Under the pieces are notes generated by a model that saw only the letters and a list, made by a program, of their open reading frames with translations, did not search any database and had not been told where the DNA came from. 64,000 bases of DNA. Origin: Ovis canadensis (taxonomy: Eukaryota; Chordata; Mammalia; Artiodactyla; Bovidae). The stretch lies in NCBI RefSeq assembly GCF_042477335.2, contig NC_091249.1:52498001-52562000 (forward strand), written 5' to 3'. Position 1 is the first letter of the stretch; each line of letters opens with the position of its first letter. Below are positions 50,901 through 61,959 of the stretch, piece by piece. A program made the position numbers and the translations under genes.

Positions 50901-51710
50901 CCTTCCCGGTTATAGTTTTTCTTAATTAATCTTTTAATATTCAGATTACCTGCCCCTTGTTTGAATCTTCACCATACCTGCCCCCACCCACCCCCCACCT
51001 GGAGAAACAGTTCTCTCCAGGTCACCTGAGTTGCTGTGTCTTGGGCTTGAAGTCCTCAGGATTCCCACTGAATAAACCTCTCAACTTTTAGGCCCCTTAT
51101 ATTTTTTCAGGGGACAGGGTGAGCTGGCAGACTGATGGTCAAGTTCTCTGCTTTTCACTCCTTCCTTCCCCAGGCCTCTCAGCCTCCCACCTGCTGCCCC
51201 AACCACAAACCCACTACAAGGGAGAGAAGAGGAGCCAGGGAAGGAAGGCAGAGGGTATTTCTGCATCACTGACCCCCTCCACCATCAGCCTCTCTGAGTA
51301 CAGAGACTGAACTGAGGGGCTGAGGCTGGCTAGGTTAACAAGGCATCTCAGTGTCCCTGCTGGTCTTAGAAAGCCCAGGAGGCAAGACAAGGCATACCTC
51401 AACTCTTTGGATTCCTCTGTCCTCCCTTCCTGGGAAGACTGGAATCTTCCTGGCAGAAGATTGCAATCTTTGCCCCAGTTAGGGTTAAAAAAAAAATAGA
51501 AAAGAAAAGGAACAAAAACTGTTTTTTAAGCAGCAACATCCCCTCCCTCATCCCCATCAACCAAAGAGGAAAAGTAGCCAGGTGAGGGTAAAGATGTCAC
51601 GAATTTGTCTTTTCATTGGGAAGTCTAAATTTCTGGCTTTTCAGGAAGATTCATTCCTAGCAGGCTTCAAATCTGAGTTCTGAAAGCCAAATGACATGAG
51701 CCTGGAATAG
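50901..51710. other. No gene seen
   Basis: Open readings near 51081-51402 occur on both strands but have no recognised domain. A short C-run lies at 50984-50997. Confidence 0.35.
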
Positions 51711-51970
51711 GCTTCCCAGCTGGCGCTAGTGATAAAAATAAAAAAATAAAAAAACCAAAAAAAAAAACCCACAAAAAAAACCCACCTGCCAATGCAGGAG
51801 ACATAAGAGACTTGGGTTCTGTCCCTGGGTAGGGAATATCCCCTGGAGGAGAGCATGGAAACCCACTCCAGTACTCTTGCCTGGAGAATCCCATGGACAG
51901 AGGAGCCTGGCAAGGTATAGTCAATCTGGTTGCAAAGAGCTGGACATGACTAAAGCCTCTTAGCACACAG
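51711..51970 (+). mobile_element. Bov-tA SINE with an A-rich expansion in its tRNA-like head
   Basis: 'gcttcccagctggcgctagt' begins the tRNA-like head and 'cccacctgccaatgcaggag' continues it. About 50 bases of A-rich sequence (51738-51783) stand where the short 'ggtaaagaa' is normal. The Bov-A body follows to 'cctcttagcacaca'. Confidence 0.85.
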
Positions 51971-52627
51971 CATAGAGGCAGAGGGTAGGAGCTCTGGGGT
52001 AGCGAAGCAGAGCTCAGGGCTCCTGGTGATGAAACCAATTAGGGCATTCAGTTCACTACTGAAGACTGCTGGACTGGACCATGGAGCTCATGGGATGCTC
52101 TAAGAGGGCTGGGAAGTGCAGTCCCAGAGAGCCTTCTGGTCTGGACTGGGAACGTGTGGGGCGAGCATGGTGATGCAGTAAAACAACCGGGTCTAAGAAA
52201 GCAGAGGCGTTAAAACATTCAGCTTATGTGAGAAATTATCCAGGTCGGCTGGATCTTGCAGGAGGCCCCCCTCCCAGACACCTGGGGACTTGAGTCTTAG
52301 GCTACTTCTAGCTCTACCAGCCTCAGCTCTCTGGGAGAGCTCAAGCAATGTGTTTCTAAGTGCTCCAGACACTTCTTGGTCCCAAGATCTAGCTTGGCTG
52401 TCTGCCCAGTGCAAACAATACCCGATGCCTTCAGGTTGCAGGACCAGGTCTCCAGGTTCTGAGCTTGTAGACTTAAGGGTCTTGAGAGGAGTCCCTCCCT
52501 GCACATCTTCAGTTTTTCCTCCAGACCTGGGGGTTCTGGCTCCCAAAATTGGGAAGACAACATGGGAAGACCCCGTCCACTGCCTGCCTGGCGTCTCTTG
52601 TTGTTTAGTCTGATGTCTCTTTTCTTG
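51971..52627. other. No gene seen
   Basis: Fairly unique sequence. Open readings on both strands at 52193-52613 lack known domains and splice context. Confidence 0.35.
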
Positions 52628-53985
52628 TTCAGTTACTCAGTCATGTCTGACTCTTTGCCGCCCCATGGATTGAAGCATGCCAGACTTCCCTGTCCTTCAC
52701 CATCTCCCGGAGTTTGTTCAAACATGTCTATTGAGTTAGTGATGCCATCCAACCATCTCATCCTCTGTCATCCCCTTCTTCTTCTGCCTTCGGTCTTTCC
52801 CAGCATCAAGGTCTTTTCCAGTGAGTCAGCTTTTATCAGATGGGCAAAGTATTAGAGCTTCAGCTTCAGAATCAGTCCTTCCAATGAATATTCAGGATTG
52901 ATTTCCTTTAGGATTGACGGGTTTGATCTCCTTGCAGTCCAAGGGACACTCAAGAGTCTTCTCTAGCACCACAATTTGAAGGCATCAATTCTTTGACACT
53001 CAGCCTTTTATATTGTCCAGCTCTCACATCTGTACATGACTATTGGAGAAACCATAGCTTTGGCTAAATGGACCTTTGTCAGCAAATTAATGTCTCTGCT
53101 TTTTAATACACTGTCTAGGTTTAATGACCAACTAGGTTTAATGTCATTGCTTTTCTTCCAAGGAGCAAGCTTCTTTCAATTTCATGGCTAAAATTGTTGC
53201 AAGGAGGAAGCCAGTTCTGACTCTATGTTGGAAACTGTTCCTTTGACTTGCTTTTCATTGCTCTTGTTATTATAATCATACTCAGTGACTGGAGGACTCT
53301 ACCTCTCTGCTTGACTGTAAAGTAAAATGCCTTTGTTCAGCTCATGGAGAGACAGTTTGTCCCTGCCCACCTGTGAACAGGAGAGATTCACATACCCCTT
53401 CCAAAGGCTGGCCATTCTCTTAGAGATGTTTTGGAAGACTGAAGACCCTTTTACTTTACCTCCCCTTTGCCTCTCCCTCTTTATTCTGCCTTTTGACTTT
53501 AGTTACTCATTGCTTCTTTCTCTCTGGCATAAAAGAATCTGGCATCCAGATCCCAATAAGATGGTTATTTTGAGGCACTAACCTGCCATCTTCTCAGTCT
53601 GCTAGCTTCCTGATTAAAGTCATTTTCCTTGCCTCAACAACTCATCTCTTGGATTCATTGGCCTGTCTTGCTGTGAGTAGAGTGAGCCTGGAGTCAATAA
53701 CACAGTCACCATCCACAGTGATTTGGGGGCCCAAGAAAATAGACTCTGTTACTGTCGCCATTCTTTCCTCATCTATTTGTCTTGAAATGATGGGACTGGA
53801 TGCTATGATCTTCATTTTCTGAATGTTGAGTTTCAAGCCAGCTTTTTCACTCTCCTCTTTCACCTTCATCAAGAGTCTCTCTAGTTCCTCTTTGCTTTCT
53901 GCCATAAGAGTGGTGTCATCTGCATATCGGAGGTTATTGATATTTCTCCCAGCAATCTTGATTCCAGCTTGTGCTGTCTCTACCT
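52628..53985 (-). mobile_element. BovB LINE 3' part, minus orientation, split by an LTR
   Basis: Pieces 52628-53190 and 53703-53985 are contiguous in BovB: the left piece ends at 'tttcatggct' and the right resumes at 'cagtcaccatccacagtgat'. It includes a region coding ...RYADDTTLMAESKEELERLL (near 53930, reversed). Confidence 0.9.
53195..53702 (+). mobile_element. Solo LTR, family B copy 3
   Basis: It begins TGTTGCAAGGAGGAAGCC and ends GAGTCAATAACA, 508 bp. It is very similar to the reversed copy 1 at 17309-17821, sharing 'ccttttgactttagtt' and 'gccatcttctcagtctg'. It has a TATA-like CATAAAAG near 53528 and ATTAAA near 53613. A 4-bp target duplication is only possible with changes (AAAT/CAGT). 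Confidence 0.82.
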
Positions 53986-54610
53986 TGACACTAGTTTCTC
54001 CTGTGTGAGAGACTTCTCCAGTTCACTCAAATTCCCAGACTGCATATCTAGGTGCAATCGCCACCATCCACCAGCGCAAACAGCGTCCTCTTTGATTCAA
54101 TGTCTCCCTCATTTGGCTCAGCTGCACTTCAGAGGATAACATCTAGAAATAGGTCTTACAGACCCAGGAAGCAAGATCAGTGCCATTTGGGTAGGGAATC
54201 ATGGTACAGGGGACCTAGGTATGAAATCTAAGGGAGAAGGAGCCAGGGCTCAAGGTGGCAAGCATCATGGACCCCAAGAGCTTCTCAACTGGTAGAGATG
54301 GGGACAGTTGGATGAGGACCAAAGAGGGCCCTCAAAGCACTGGGTCCAGAGTAGGGGTCCCAGTGCCAGGCTCTGAGACTGTACTGGGTGGATTTTCCCC
54401 ACAGGGACTCCTCCTAGCCAAATCCTCCTGCTATTTGTCAGGTTTGTATTTTTTCCCTCAAATTCTCCTGTAATTAAAATGCTCACTCTTTTCTACACTA
54501 GAAACAAAAGCTGAACCGAAAGTCCCAGTAACAAGAGCAGCTCCAAGACTCTCTCTCTTTTGAATTTTGTCAGTTAGCTTCAGGATTTTCCAAATTCCTT
54601 CTTCAGAAAT
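53986..54610. other. No gene seen
   Basis: Unassigned sequence with no recognised domain or repeat. Confidence 0.35.
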
Positions 54611-55307
54611 TGTTGCTGGCCAAAATCTTGGCCTTTTCTGCCTACCGAAGCCAAATGGAGAAATATGGAGACAAAGTTTGGAGGACACAGAAAAGTGGCT
54701 TTAATTCTCAGCTGGCAGAGAGGGGAACACAGTAGGCTCTTGCCTCAGGAACCTTGGCCCTCACCCCCGCCTTCATGAGGAGTCTAAGGGCTTATATAAG
54801 GCAAGAGCTTGCAGTCAGGAGTCTGTGATGGGGAATAAAGGTGATAGGATCTTGATTTCTTCCTCTTACATTGCTTCAAATATGGTCATAAACTGGCGTC
54901 AGTAACCGAGTAATTGAGTGTGGCCATTTGGTAGCTTTGAGGCCTTCTTTCTGATATGGAACTACAAGGGGAAGGGTGTTGTAAAGGTAAACACCAGATA
55001 GGGAATGTATTTAGCATAGAGTTAAAGGGAAAAATGTGAATTGTAGCTCCTGCAGAGTTAAGGGGCAGAAAAGCAAGCTTAGTTACAGACTTTCAGATTT
55101 AGGAGTAGGTACGTAAAAATCTCATGGACAGAGGAACCTGGTGGATTGCAGTCCATGGGGTTGCAAAGAGTCGGCACGACTGAGCTACTAACACACACAC
55201 ACAAGTAAAAAACTAGAAATGTTCAGGCCTGCTTACTGTTCTCTTTATCTTCTTTGTTCTCAGGAAAGGGAAAAACTCATTCCTCTTTTTCCATTTTCAC
55301 TGCAACA
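54611..55307 (-). mobile_element. 3' LTR of an endogenous retrovirus (family C), minus orientation
   Basis: In the minus sense it starts TGTTGCAGTGAAAATGG and ends GGCCAGCAACA, 697 bp including a nested Bov-A. TATA-like TTATATAAG (near 54800) precedes ATTAAAGCC (near 54703). Immediately before its start stands ACAGGGGGGAATT, a polypurine tract, so this is a 3' LTR rather than a solo LTR. Confidence 0.75.
55113..55211 (+). mobile_element. Truncated Bov-A SINE in LTR family C
   Basis: The last part of a Bov-A monomer (ctcatggacagaggaacctg on) with an AC-repeat tail. Target duplication GTAAAAA is at 55113-55119 and 55205-55211. Confidence 0.88.
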
Positions 55308-56668
55308 AATTCCCCCCTGTCAGTGTATTTCCTCCATATCAATGGAGGAAGGGAACTAGGTGTTGTTCTTATCTGGCTGAGGACAAAACTTCAGTTTTGC
55401 TTTGTTTGATAATCACCAGCTGTTTAGCCCAGTGGCCCATCTATCTCCTACTTCAAGTATTCCTTGAGAGACATGAACCCCAAGAAATCTTAATTGAGGT
55501 TATGAAGGACAGATGGACAGTCTTCTGCTCATAGACCCTACTTAGTTAGGGTCACAGAGCTTTCACCCTGTTTTATTAAGGGGCCCCAGGATGACTTTTG
55601 TGGTTATTCCTGCAGGATCTGTTCAGAGGAATAGCTGTAATCTTTTTGGGGCATGGGTTTTCTTTCTGCATCATAATTATCTTCATGTAAATCTGTTGTC
55701 ATCTGAGGGAGATAAAACTTAACAGATATTAAAAAAAAAAAAAACCAGAGGTTATAAATCAGTAAAAGAGTTGTTGTAACTAGGGGTCAAAGAGAGAATA
55801 AGAACCAAGTTATGTTTGGTGACAGTTTTGATTGTGGTCCAGGCAGGGTCAGTGCTTGGGTCATCCTCTCCAAAGGAATGGACTCAGAAGTAATTGAAGG
55901 AATGGCAACCTGAACATTAATAGACAAAACAGAAAAAGTTAAGCCTAAGATTTAAGCCTGAATCTTAATTTTAAGAGGAGACTTGTAGCCAGGTAGCCAG
56001 TTATCTAGGTTTGTCTAAGTAGGTCTTAACCCTTAATGTGGCTATTGGTCATTATGCATTTTTCCCCCCACATATGATCCAGAGCAATTTCATTGTCACA
56101 ATATATAAGAGTTATAAGAAAAGACCTTTAAAAAATAAGGCTGTAGTCACCTGCTGATGGCATTTTTGTTTTTAGAATGTCTGATGGCATCTTAAGTCTG
56201 ACACAGCTCAGAAAACTCAAGTTCTTAACAATACAAGGACTTGTCTGAAATCACACCATAGTGTCACCTACTTATTTTCATAGCTAATCTATTTTGACTT
56301 TAACTTTAATTTTTCCTTAATAGCCAAAGCAACTGCCCCTGTCAATAATGTTAGTGTTTCTCTGGGTATGAGACGATGCAAGAATCAAGGCTCATAAAAA
56401 TCTCCTGAAAGTGTCTAACTATCTGAAGTCCTCTTCAGGCAGTTTTTCCAGAGCACAGAGTGCCTCATTCCTAATTTCCACCCTGAATTCCTTTCAGGGA
56501 GTGTTGAAGGTGAGCAGCTTCAGTGGCCATGATTTAAACTTTGTAAAGATATTAGCAAGTGCCAATTTCAAATGGGCAGAGCCCTTTCAAGATCATGAAT
56601 CTCACCTTGGTTTGGGGGCATTACATGACCATTTTGTCCCATGCACCAGGAATGGTCATTCCCAGGTC
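55308..56668 (-). mobile_element. Probable ERV internal remnant next to the 3' LTR
   Basis: The sequence lies upstream, in the minus sense, of the polypurine tract and has no other repeat identity. No retroviral protein motif survives that I can recognise, so the assignment rests on the polypurine tract and position. The far end is lost at BovB 56669. Confidence 0.45.
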
Positions 56669-57625
56669 TCCTGCCCCCAATCCCTCCCAGCATCAGGGTC
56701 TTTTCCAATGAGTCAACTCTTCCCATGAGGTGGCCAAAGTACTGGAGTTTCAGCTTTAGCATCATTCCTTCCAAAGAAATCCCAGGGTTGATCTCCTTCA
56801 GAATGAACTGGTTGGATCTCCTTGCAGTCCAAGGGACTCTCAAGAGTCTTCTCCACCTCCACAGTTCAAAAGCATCAATTCTTCGGCGCTCAGCCTTCTT
56901 CACAGTCCTACTCTCACATCCATACATGACCACAGGAAAAACCATAGCCTTGACTAGACGACCTTAGTCGGCAAAGTAATGTCTCTGCTTTCGAATATGC
57001 TATCTAGGTTGGTCATAACTTTTCTTCCAAGGAGTAAGCGTCTTTTAATTTCATGGCTGCAATCACCATCTGCAGTGATTTTGGAGCCCACAAAAATAAA
57101 GTCTGACACTGTTTCCACTGTTTCCCCATCTATTTCCCATGAAGTGATGGGACCAGATGCCATGATCTTCATTTTCTGAATGTTGAGCTTTAAGCCAACT
57201 TTTTCACTCTCCTCTTTCATTTTCATCAAGAGGCTTTTGAGTTCCTCTTCACTTTCTGCCATAAGGGTGGTGTCATCCGCTTATCTGAGGTTATGGATAT
57301 TTCTCCCAGCAATCTTGATTCCAGCTTGTGTTTCTTCTAGTCCAGTGTTTCTCATGATGTACTCTGCATAGAAGTTAAATAAGCGGGGTGACAATATTCA
57401 GCCTTGATGTACTCCTTTTCCTATTTGGAACCAGTCTGTTTTTCCATGTCCTGTTCTAACTGTTGCTTCCTGACCTGCATACAGATTTCTCAAGAGGCAG
57501 GTCAGGTGGTCTGGTATTCCCATCTCTTTCAGAATTTTCCACAGTTTATTGTGATCCACACAGTCAAAGGCTTTGGCATAATCAATAAAGCAGAAATAGA
57601 TGTTTTTCTGGAACTCTCTTGGTTT
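56669..57625 (-). mobile_element. BovB LINE 3' part, minus orientation
   Basis: The reverse complement begins in RT motif A (SSRKTSISALLIM is the shadow; the true frame reads CFIDYAKAFDCVDHNKLWKI). It runs to 'gggattgggggcaggag' at the left and lacks the last 170 bases or so of the 3' end. Little diverged but with stops and a changed YADD region (an in-frame stop near 57283). Confidence 0.9.
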
Positions 57626-58189
57626 TTTAGACAGAGCATATTTGACTGTTTGCATATTAATGAGGAAAACCCAGTCCAAGGAATGCTGGAAAATGTATTC
57701 TTGCAACAACAGTTCTTGAGACACACATCTCAAGACACACAGCTCATTGTGGGTGTTCACATGAAAGGAAATTTTATAATATGTTTACTTTCCATTTATT
57801 TTGTTATCTGTGAAGCTGAATGTATTTATGGGTTTGTTGGATACATATTTTCTCCACTGTAAATTGTCTCTAGGAGTCCTTTCCTTTTCTATAGTGAAGT
57901 TATAGTACTTTTATATCCATTTCCCCATTTGTGAAAAAGATAAAGAGTTTTTTGTTGTTATTGTTGTAACCAACTGACTCCTTTATATTTGGTTAATTTA
58001 TGTACACATAGGTTTCTTGTTGAGGAGAGGAATACTAATTTTCTAGAGATATTGGGAGATATCCCTATCACAAGTCAATATTTTTGAAGTTCATGGGACC
58101 TGGTAAATACAGGTAATCAGTCTCAGATTTGGAAGAAACAGTAACTCAAGGTTGGGATAATGATAACTTTATGGTGAACTGGGTCAGAC
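57626..58189. other. No gene seen
   Basis: AT-rich, unassigned. Confidence 0.35.
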
Positions 58190-58770
58190 TTGTGATCTGC
58201 AAAGGACAGAATTTCACTAAGAAATCAGAGACGTGGCTTCAGAGTTTCCTATGGCAAAAGTTTTATTACAGTGAAAAAGGGATAGAGAAAGCTTCTAACA
58301 CAGACCTCAGAAGAGGGCAGAGAGTGCCCTATCACTAGTCTTTAGCAAGGGAGCTATATAGTTTTTTCAATTGGTTACTAACAATAGATCAAAAGAATGT
58401 TTCAAAGTTGGAAAGGTCTTACCAGATCCACTCCCACAATATACATCTTAAGATAACAGAATTGGCCAGAAGGTTCTTAAGAAGGAGAAACATGTTCTCA
58501 AGCAAGATACATTGTTGTTATATAATCATTAGTATGAAGCTTAAGAAAAAACATACCCTTGAGCAAGAGGAGTTATTTTGTTGTGTAATCAATAGCTCTG
58601 GGCTTAAAGAAAGTTAGTCTTAGAAGAAGTAGTTTGTTGCCATAGCAACTTAGAGTTTAAGAAAAAAATGTCTTGTGTGACTAAGAGGCAGAAATGTAGA
58701 AAAAAAGTTTGTCCTTTTCTCCTCCGGACCCCTTTCTCCTCGAGGGTACCAGACTCCTTATCAATCTACA
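58190..58770 (-). mobile_element. Diverged LTR (family D), minus orientation (tentative)
   Basis: In the minus sense a TATATAG box (near 58355) is followed about 80 bases later by GTAATAAAAC (near 58265), an LTR promoter and poly(A) layout. Terminal repeats and target duplications were not found. Confidence 0.5.
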
Positions 58771-59370
58771 TAAGAATTAATTCTCTCAATAAGCTGTAAA
58801 GAGGTGAAACTTGTGGAATGCAGGAGAGTTCATGGAGAAGGAAGAATAAAGACTAGATTCACCTGACTTCTAATCTGATCTCCTGGGAAAAGAGAATGAA
58901 CAGGAATCATTCTGTGTTCAGACCAGTGTTCCCACAGGGAATTCATGTGCTTAGAGGTGGGAGTAACAATGGAAACAGTGCCTAATGAGCAGCCTAGGGA
59001 GCTATAACTATTTCTACTACAGCCCCACAGTGTGTGAATCCCTGGTACTGAAGGACTCGGTTGTTGCATTTGGAGTCCCTATTGTGGCTCAGAAACCAAT
59101 GTTTTAGTCCTTCCTACCAGCCTGTTTGGGAACAGAGCTTCAACTTCCATCATCAAACACCCAGAGTAATTCAGACATTGGCACAGAGATTCTCCTGTTA
59201 GAGACATTACCCAGGTACATCTGAGAACTCAGTAGGTATGTGAAGAAAGGTTCAGAGAGAAATGAACCTGAAAATGTTTACCTAAGTTCACCTGAGATCC
59301 AAACAACCCTAGCCCTGAGATAAGAGATTGTCATGTTTCTTTGTTAGGTAGACTAATTCATCTATAATTG

Positions 59371-59373
<3 letters not shown>
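58771..59373. other. No gene seen
   Basis: Unassigned sequence. Confidence 0.35.

Positions 59374-59422
<49 letters not shown>
59374..59422. repeat. (TA)n microsatellite, about 24 units
   Basis: Pure alternating TA over about 49 bases. Confidence 0.95.
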
Positions 59423-59428
<6 letters not shown>

Positions 59429-59549
59429 AATGTCTTTTCAACTCAGAAATATGAGGGTCACTGTTATAACTAATAGTGGGGAAGGAAGTTCAGTTTAATG
59501 AGGACAAAGAAGGAAAAGAAGCATAAAATGGTTCCAGTAAAATTAGAAC

Positions 59550-59605
59550 ACAGTTGAGGAGGTTTACAGTTGAGGAGGTTTACAGTTGAGGAGGTTTACA
59601 GTTAA
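59550..59605 (+). repeat. 16-bp tandem repeat, three perfect units plus a partial
   Basis: The unit ACAGTTGAGGAGGTTT is repeated at 59550, 59566 and 59582, followed by a diverged fourth start. Confidence 0.93.
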
Positions 59606-59780
59606 GGGGAATTGTAAACTAGAGTATTAAGTTTGAAGACTTGTGCACTGAACTGAAGTTACTCTTTAAATATTTGATGGGATGAAATTGAACATATTTG
59701 TATGTTTATTAGAAAGACTCAGACTAAGGGAGATGAATTAGTTCACAACATCATCTCCCAAGGCAAAGAATTCACAGTTG

Positions 59781-60376
59781 TCTCAGTTCAGTTCAGTTTA
59801 GTTGCTCAGGTGTGTCTGACTCTTTGCTACCCCATAGACTGCAGCACTCCAGGCTTCCCCGTCCATCACCAACTCCCAGAGCTTGCTCAAACTCATGTCC
59901 ATCGAGTCAGTGATGCCATCTAGCCATCTCATCCTCTGTCGTCCCCTTCTCTTCCTGTCTTCAATCTTTCCCAGCCTCACGGTCTTTTCCAATGAGTCAG
60001 TTCTTCACATCAGGTGGCCAAAGTTTTGGAGCTTTAGCTCCAGCATCAGTCCTTCCAATGAATACGCAGGACTGAATTCCTTTAGGATGGACTGGTTGGA
60101 TCTCTTTGCAGTCCAAGGGACTCTCAAGAGTCTTCTCCAACACTGCATTTCAAAAGCATAAATTCTTCAGCATTCAGCTTTCTTTATGGTCCAACTCTCA
60201 CATCCATACATGACTACTGGAAAACCATAGCCTTGACTAGACGGACCTTTGTTGGCAAAATAACGTCTCTGCTTTTGAATATGCTGTCTAGGTTGGTCAT
60301 AGCTTTTCTTCCAAGAAGCGACTGTCTTTTAATTTTATGACTTCAATCACCATCTGCAGTGATTTTGGAGCACCCC
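59781..60376 (-). mobile_element. BovB 3' fragment, minus orientation
   Basis: The left end 'cagttcagttcagtttagtt' is the reversed tail. It ends near 'ctgcagtgattttggagcac'. Confidence 0.92.
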
Positions 60377-60674
60377 AAAATTGGTTATTCATATGGGGAA
60401 CAAATTGTACTTAATATAAGAAAAGATTTTGCTAACAAGCTTTACAATTATTGTACTATCTAGAGGTGGGGAAGCAATGGTGACATTCGAAAGGTAGAAG
60501 AAAAGAATCAGGCACATCTCATTAGCAGTTAAATACCTTTCATTTATTGCCAGAAAGGAACTATTCTGAGATTTGTACGTACATTGAATAAATATGTCAA
60601 GCACCTCCAGACAATGGATACTACTCTGCTCACTATTTGTTTCTTAAAAAATTTTAGTAATTTAAACGTTTGTT

Positions 60675-61002
60675 TGTTTATTTTTGGCCGCGCTGGCTCC
60701 TCGTCGCTGTGCGGGCTCTTCTCTAGCTGTGGTGAGCAGAACTGCTGTCTAGTTGTGCGTGAGAGGGCTTCTCACGGCAGTGGGCTCTCTTGCTGGAGCG
60801 CACTGGCTCCAGGGCCTGCGGGCCTCAGCAGTTGCGGTGCATGGACTCAGGGGTTGTGGTTTCTGAGCTCTAGAGCGCAGGCTCAGTAGTTGTGATGCAT
60901 CGGTTTAGTTGCTCCACGGCATGTGGACTATCTTCCCAGACCAGGGATTGAATCTGCATTGGCAAGCAGATTCTTTACCACTGAGCCGTGAGGGAAGCCC
61001 CC
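60675..61002 (-). mobile_element. CHR-type (tRNA-derived) cetartiodactyl SINE, minus orientation
   Basis: Plus-strand wording 'tttatttttggccgcgctgg', 'gcaggctcagtagttgtgat' and 'ccagggattgaatctgcatt' ends with 'gagccgtgagggaagccc'. This is the reversed CHR-2 layout: tRNA-like head at the right, GC-rich body, A-rich tail at the left. It is shared with whales and hippos, so older than the Bov SINEs. Confidence 0.85.
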
Positions 61003-61273
61003 AATATATATTTTTAATGGAACTTTATTTTATAATGTTAACATACCGAATGTGTTTTACATAAGTGATCATTAATATATCATTTAGGTAAATATGTGAG
61101 CTCAAAACCACCAAACCCTTTGGTCAAAGATTTAATACTCATAATCAAAATAGCAGTGTTCAGGGTCGGGTTATACACAGGAGCATTATTATGGTTAAGC
61201 TTCCTGAGAGAGTGTAAAAAGTTTAACAGAAAGTCAAATATTGTTCTGCTTACTATTTGAAAGAGAATTATTA

Positions 61274-61396
61274 GCCAATGGTAATACCATACAAAATGCA
61301 CCTGATCTCTTATGATCTCAGAAGCTAAGCAGGGTTAGGACTGGTTAGTACTTGGATGATGGAAAATCACCTGGGAATACTGGGTGCTGTAGGCTT
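61274..61396 (+). pseudogene. 5S rRNA pseudogene
   Basis: From 'taccat' through 'gatctcagaagctaagcagg', 'ctggttagtacttggatg' and 'acctgggaatactgggtgct' to 'gtaggctt' it follows the 121-base 5S rRNA in order, with many substitutions in the first third. An A-rich stretch follows (taaaaataaagaaagaaaag), so it is probably a retroposed or old scattered copy. The internal control region (AAGCTAAGCAGGGT..GG) is partly kept. Not expected to be functional. Confidence 0.9.
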
Positions 61397-61959
61397 AAAA
61401 ATAAAGAAAGAAAAGAAAATATTAACACTTACAGTGGTTCAGTTGGCTTCTCATGGAAAAGCAATTAGCATGTGATAGATCCAGGATTCAAAAGCTCGGT
61501 TTTCTGATGCCCCAAATTTGCATATAATACCATTTTTAAAAATCTCTCATATTTTCTTCTTTCATCTTTAAAAATGTTCAATGGTTATTTTACCTTGTAT
61601 ATTTTCTGTTGTAAATTGATAATTTATTTCCTAAGTGAATTTATCTAACAGAATATTTAATCAGTAAAAGGTTGTAACATTATAAAATATTCCTTGTTTC
61701 TCTGGAGAATAAATTGTGAATTTTCCCCTTCCTTTTATTGGGTATTCTATGCATTTAGGGGATATGGTTTGGAATGCTGCCAGAACCAGAAAAAAGTCCC
61801 TCTCATCATAATCTCTCAGAAACTACCTGAGCATTCTAGATCATTTTATCTCTGATGTGTAGATCTCTTCTCTCATTTTCCATTTTTGAATCTTTTTTAT
61901 GTTTCCTTAAATACTAGACATCAAATGGGCATACAAATATAGATCTCCATGTTGACATG
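61397..61959. other. No gene seen
   Basis: AT-rich, unassigned. Confidence 0.35.

Noticed and set aside
54255-54688. Possible small coding exons between BovB and LTR family C
   Set aside because: Open frames on both strands but no domain, no consistent splice sites and no similarity I recognise.
60584-60889. Ser/Gly/Cys-rich plus frame
   Set aside because: Antisense of the CHR-type SINE body.
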